Source of the DNA: Thiomonas arsenitoxydans
Lineage (GTDB): Bacteria > Pseudomonadota > Gammaproteobacteria > Burkholderiales > Burkholderiaceae_C
Assembly: GCF_000253115.1 (NCBI RefSeq)
Contig: NC_014145.1
Location: 1,116,001-1,180,000 of the forward strand
Direction of reading: 5' to 3'
Length of the DNA stretch: 64,000 nucleotides
A program made the position numbers and the translations under genes. This document shows positions 63,662 to 64,000 of the stretch, piece by piece (positions within the stretch are counted from its first letter, which is position 1; every line of letters begins with the position of its first letter). The notes under the pieces were generated by a model. That model worked only from the letters and a program-made list of their open reading frames with translations. It did not search any database and was not told where the DNA came from.

Positions 63662-64000
63662 TCAGGCTGTCGCCGGAGTGTGGGCCGAAGATGGCGCGAT
63701 GGATGAGGGCAATGCGCCCAGCCGTTCCAGTCGCTGCAGGGCGGGCGGGTGGCTGTAATAAAAGCGCACATAGACGGGGTCGGGCGTGAGCGTGCTGGCA
63801 TTGTCGCGGTAGAGGGTGACGAGGGCTTCGCCTAGCGCGCGGGCGTCGCTGTGCTGGGCCGCGTAGGCGTCGGCCTCGAATTCATGTTTGCGCGAAGTGG
63901 CCGCACCCAGTGGGCTGAAAAACACCGCAAACACCGGCAGCGCCAGACTGAACAGAATGAGCGCGAGTGCATGGTTGGGGGCGAACAGATTGGGCATGAC
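63662..64000 (-). CDS. M48-family zinc metallopeptidase (C-terminal part, 5' end outside window)
   Basis: Visible are the last 112 residues of an integral-membrane M48 (Ste24/HtpX-like) peptidase. A hydrophobic helix (ALALILFSLALPVFAVFFSPLG) is followed by RKHEFEADAYAA, which carries the third zinc ligand (Glu), and the end YSHPPALQRLERL. The HEXXH motif lies beyond the window. The frame is open to the edge. Confidence 0.88.
   Translation of the reverse strand, partial: VMPNLFAPNHALALILFSLALPVFAVFFSPLGAATSRKHEFEADAYAAQHSDARALGEALVTLYRDNASTLTPDPVYVRFYYSHPPALQRLERLGALPSSIAPSSAHTPATA

Noticed and set aside
1..64000. CRISPR arrays, tRNA/rRNA genes, prophage, toxin-antitoxin pairs
   Set aside because: No regularly spaced repeats, cloverleaf genes or phage structural genes were seen. 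RatA and RnfH were considered as a toxin-antitoxin pair, but the smpB/ratA/rnfH arrangement is a conserved housekeeping context.

Overview
The window is a GC-rich, gene-dense stretch of bacterial chromosome. Gene content and order point to the Betaproteobacteria, order Burkholderiales: a DUF3579 gene beside rpsT/argD/argF, the rsgA-phhB-M48 peptidase order, smpB facing ratA-rnfH, and a DksA-like gene with murJ. A Thiomonas-like organism is possible, but I cannot prove a genus from sequence alone. There are no tRNA or rRNA genes, CRISPR arrays or prophage genes. The only mobile element is one complete IS1634-type insertion sequence (20937-22865) with 16-bp inverted repeats and a 6-bp target duplication.

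Layout. 0-20 kb is mostly housekeeping: the end of fruK, yebC-purD, a HerA-like ATPase, glnS coupled to a 2-oxoglutarate/Fe(II) oxygenase, a haem-binding periplasmic protein behind a perfect FNR box, an Fsr-type MFS pump, a haemolysin-III protein, ETF-ubiquinone oxidoreductase, a GGDEF/EAL protein, recJ, a RutE-like nitroreductase and an orphan ParA. At 20-23 kb a divergent FNR-family regulator is separated from nadC by the IS. nadC-nadA, smpB, ratA and rnfH follow.

26.2-33.7 kb (minus strand) is one run of genes: a copper-type (OprC-like) TonB-dependent receptor, a Tat-type substrate-binding protein, and LivH/M/G/F-type ABC components. The two ATPases have lost complementary motifs, so one composite ATP site should be degenerate. 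Divergent from it, 33.8-41 kb (plus strand) is a light/DNA-repair cluster: fused pabBC, then three different photolyase/cryptochrome-family flavoproteins, a DUF2256 zinc-ribbon protein and an SDR lacking the catalytic tyrosine. 41-49 kb (minus strand) holds a second, different LivJHMGF-type operon ending in a MASE2-GGDEF diguanylate cyclase and followed by a GAF-GGDEF cyclase.

49-64 kb is again housekeeping: a tri-haem cytochrome c, upp-uraA, molybdenum-cofactor genes mobA-moeA behind a DksA-like gene, murJ, rpsT, argD-argF, a membrane protein, rsgA, phhB and the end of an M48 peptidase.

The strongest candidates for something not already textbook are the TonB receptor plus asymmetric ABC transporter run, the three-photolyase cluster with a possibly domain-permuted third photolyase, and a set of FNR-type boxes together with an FNR relative that keeps only three of the four iron-sulfur cysteines.
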